Part shown: positions 62,826-64,000 of the stretch, piece by piece
Position numbering within the stretch: the first letter of the stretch is position 1
Layout: each line of letters starts with the position of its first letter
DNA from: G965212025 sp965237985
GTDB taxonomy: Bacteria > Pseudomonadota > Gammaproteobacteria > Poriferisulfidales > Oxydemutatoraceae
Assembly: GCA_965237985.1 (NCBI GenBank)
Contig: OZ250161.1
Location: 496,001-560,000 of the forward strand
DNA: 64,000 bases
Direction: 5' to 3'
Made by a program: the position numbers and the translations under genes
The notes under the pieces: generated by a model
Seen by the model: the letters and a program-made list of their open reading frames with translations, nothing else
What the model was told of the DNA's origin: nothing
The model's database searches: none

Positions 62826-63115
62826 GTAAAAGTACTTGGAAACCACCGGCAGGTCAGCCATGAAGGCAATCCTCAAAAACCCAAGTAGAGATAAACTCAT
62901 GAACCTCATACCTGATGCTTTTTTTCGTCGGAAGTGGATATTTCTATTTTGCTTTGGCATCTGGCACGATGCAAAAATACTTGGAAAACCAGCAACTGAC
63001 TCCTGTTGTTGACCACGTCCAAAAACCCAAATGGAGATAAACTCATGAACCTCGCATCCGCTGCCTTTATGCTCTCGGAAACGAACATTTTCATCTTGGC
63101 AGACCCGTATGTGAA
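62826..63115 (+). repeat. Tandem duplication of about 145 bp, diverged
   Basis: TACTTGGAAA recurs at 62831 and 62978, and CCCAAGTAGAGATAAACTCA at 62879 matches CCCAAATGGAGATAAACTCA at 63026, followed by TGAACCTC in both. The period is about 147 bp and the copies have diverged. Confidence 0.8.
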
Positions 63116-63320
63116 CCATAGATTCCAACCGGGGCAGACAGAATCATTGCCAGAAACAGGCGGGGGGTTTTTGCTGCGGCACATAAAAACACCCGACTGA
63201 AGCTCAAGTGACTTTTTCTTGATACCGGTTCAGTACGCCGTAGCCTGCCTGCGTTTCCTGATTGTGCGTGGAACTATAGCGACAAAAAAACGTGCGCGTC
63301 AAACTTGGCCAGCCACTAAA

Positions 63321-64000
63321 CTAATGGAAAAATTCCGAAACCAGACCACAAAGCGACAAAATAGCGTCCTTGTCCTTAAATTGCCTGACCACTTCCCCAA
63401 GATCTTCGCGCATTTGACACGCCACTTTTTTATTTCTCAAAATACGCAGGGCCGTGGCCGAAATTTTTTCAGGCACAGCATCCTTTTGCACAAATTCGGG
63501 AACAATGGTCTTCCCGGCCATGATATTTGGCATGGAAATATAGGGCGTTGAAATCAGCCGCTTCAGAATAAAATAGGTGAGACTCTGCACTTTGTAAATG
63601 GCGATCATAGGGGTTTTACACAAGGCCAGCTCTACGGTTGCTGTCCCGGAAGCGGTGATCGCCAGGTCGGCCCGTTTCATCAATGGGTACAAAGGTCCTT
63701 CGCGCACTTCTCCCGTAACCTTGGCCTCGTCCAGCTTCTGTTGAATTTTATGAGCCACAATGCCCGGAGCCAAAGGAATTGTGAAATGTACCTTCAGTCC
63801 AGCGTTACGGATGGCTCTGGCCACCTCACAAAGGATCGGCAGGTGTTGCTTTATTTCACCGGCACGGCTTCCCGGCATCAAGAGTACCGAGGTTTCATCG
63901 ATACGTAAATTGTCATCGAGTTTTGCCCTGGCAATTGTTTTTGCCAGAGGATGCCCAATAAAACAGCAGGGAATCCCGGCTTCCTGGTAAATGCGTTCCT
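63321..64000 (-). CDS. lpxB: Lipid-A-disaccharide synthase, C-terminal part (cut by window edge)
   Basis: LpxB joins UDP-diacylglucosamine and lipid X to form the lipid A disaccharide, the step before LpxK. The visible 225 codons include GIPCCFIGHPLA, LLMPGSRAGEI, ASGTATVELAL, the KxPMIxxYK-type KTPMIAIYKV and PYISMPNIMAG, all LpxB landmarks. The N-terminal part lies beyond base 64000. It is far from the other lipid A genes in this window. Confidence 0.93.
   Translation of the reverse strand, partial: ERIYQEAGIPCCFIGHPLAKTIARAKLDDNLRIDETSVLLMPGSRAGEIKQHLPILCEVARAIRNAGLKVHFTIPLAPGIVAHKIQQKLDEAKVTGEVREGPLYPLMKRADLAITASGTATVELALCKTPMIAIYKVQSLTYFILKRLISTPYISMPNIMAGKTIVPEFVQKDAVPEKISATALRILRNKKVACQMREDLGEVVRQFKDKDAILSLCGLVSEFFH

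Overview
The window comes from a gammaproteobacterium of roughly 50% GC. The evidence is the gene order comEC-msbA-lpxK-trm112-kdsB, the pairs xerD-dsbC and ratA-rnfH, a BamE homologue, a fur gene, a Lpp-like lipoprotein and a complete str-S10-spc-alpha ribosomal cluster. Coding density is low for a free-living relative: about a quarter of the window is spacer made largely of tandem repeats, decayed gene pieces and one IS insertion. This suggests relaxed selection, as in a host-associated lineage, but that is inference and no species can be named.

Layout. 1-3523: topoisomerase IV (parC, cut by the window edge, and parE) with a HAD-type phosphatase between them, all on the minus strand. 3524-5456: spacer with a decayed GLUG-repeat adhesin piece and a duplicated helicase gene head. 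5457-8825: an AddA-like helicase-nuclease. 8946-11057: dsbC and xerD, and a divergent RDD membrane protein whose 3' end is tandemly amplified. 11545-20739: an envelope block on the minus strand (comEC, msbA, lpxK, trm112-like, kdsB, lptF, lptG) serving lipid A-core assembly, Kdo activation and LPS export. 20740-24098: decayed DNA, including a degraded copy of the 27.3-28.2 kb region, a 243-bp tandem duplication and an AT-rich frameshifted pentapeptide gene next to tRNA-Ser(UGA). 24594-27252: nadK and recN. 27253-31814: a large GLUG/fibronectin-III adhesin pseudogene interrupted by an IS1595-type element, followed by a decayed recN piece against fur. 31815-42841: fur, a sodium symporter, ratA-rnfH, uvrA, bamE, a 126-bp repeat array leading into an L,D-transpeptidase gene, a Lpp-like lipoprotein with a Met/His/Lys-rich tail, and an orphan pstS. 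42956-60709: 31 genes from rpsL to rplQ in canonical order on the minus strand, including fusA, tuf, secY, rpoA and the 37-codon rpmJ. 60710-63320: repeat-rich spacer with a 12-copy minisatellite of about 61 bp. 63321-64000: the 3' part of lpxB.

The housekeeping genes look intact. The unusual theme is that intergenic DNA repeatedly consists of duplicated ends of neighbouring genes (RDD tail, kdsB head, L,D-transpeptidase head, helicase head) and decayed pieces of fur, recN and the adhesin gene. I found no CRISPR array, phage, secretion or defence cassette. The best candidate for something undescribed is this process of gene-end amplification and decay.
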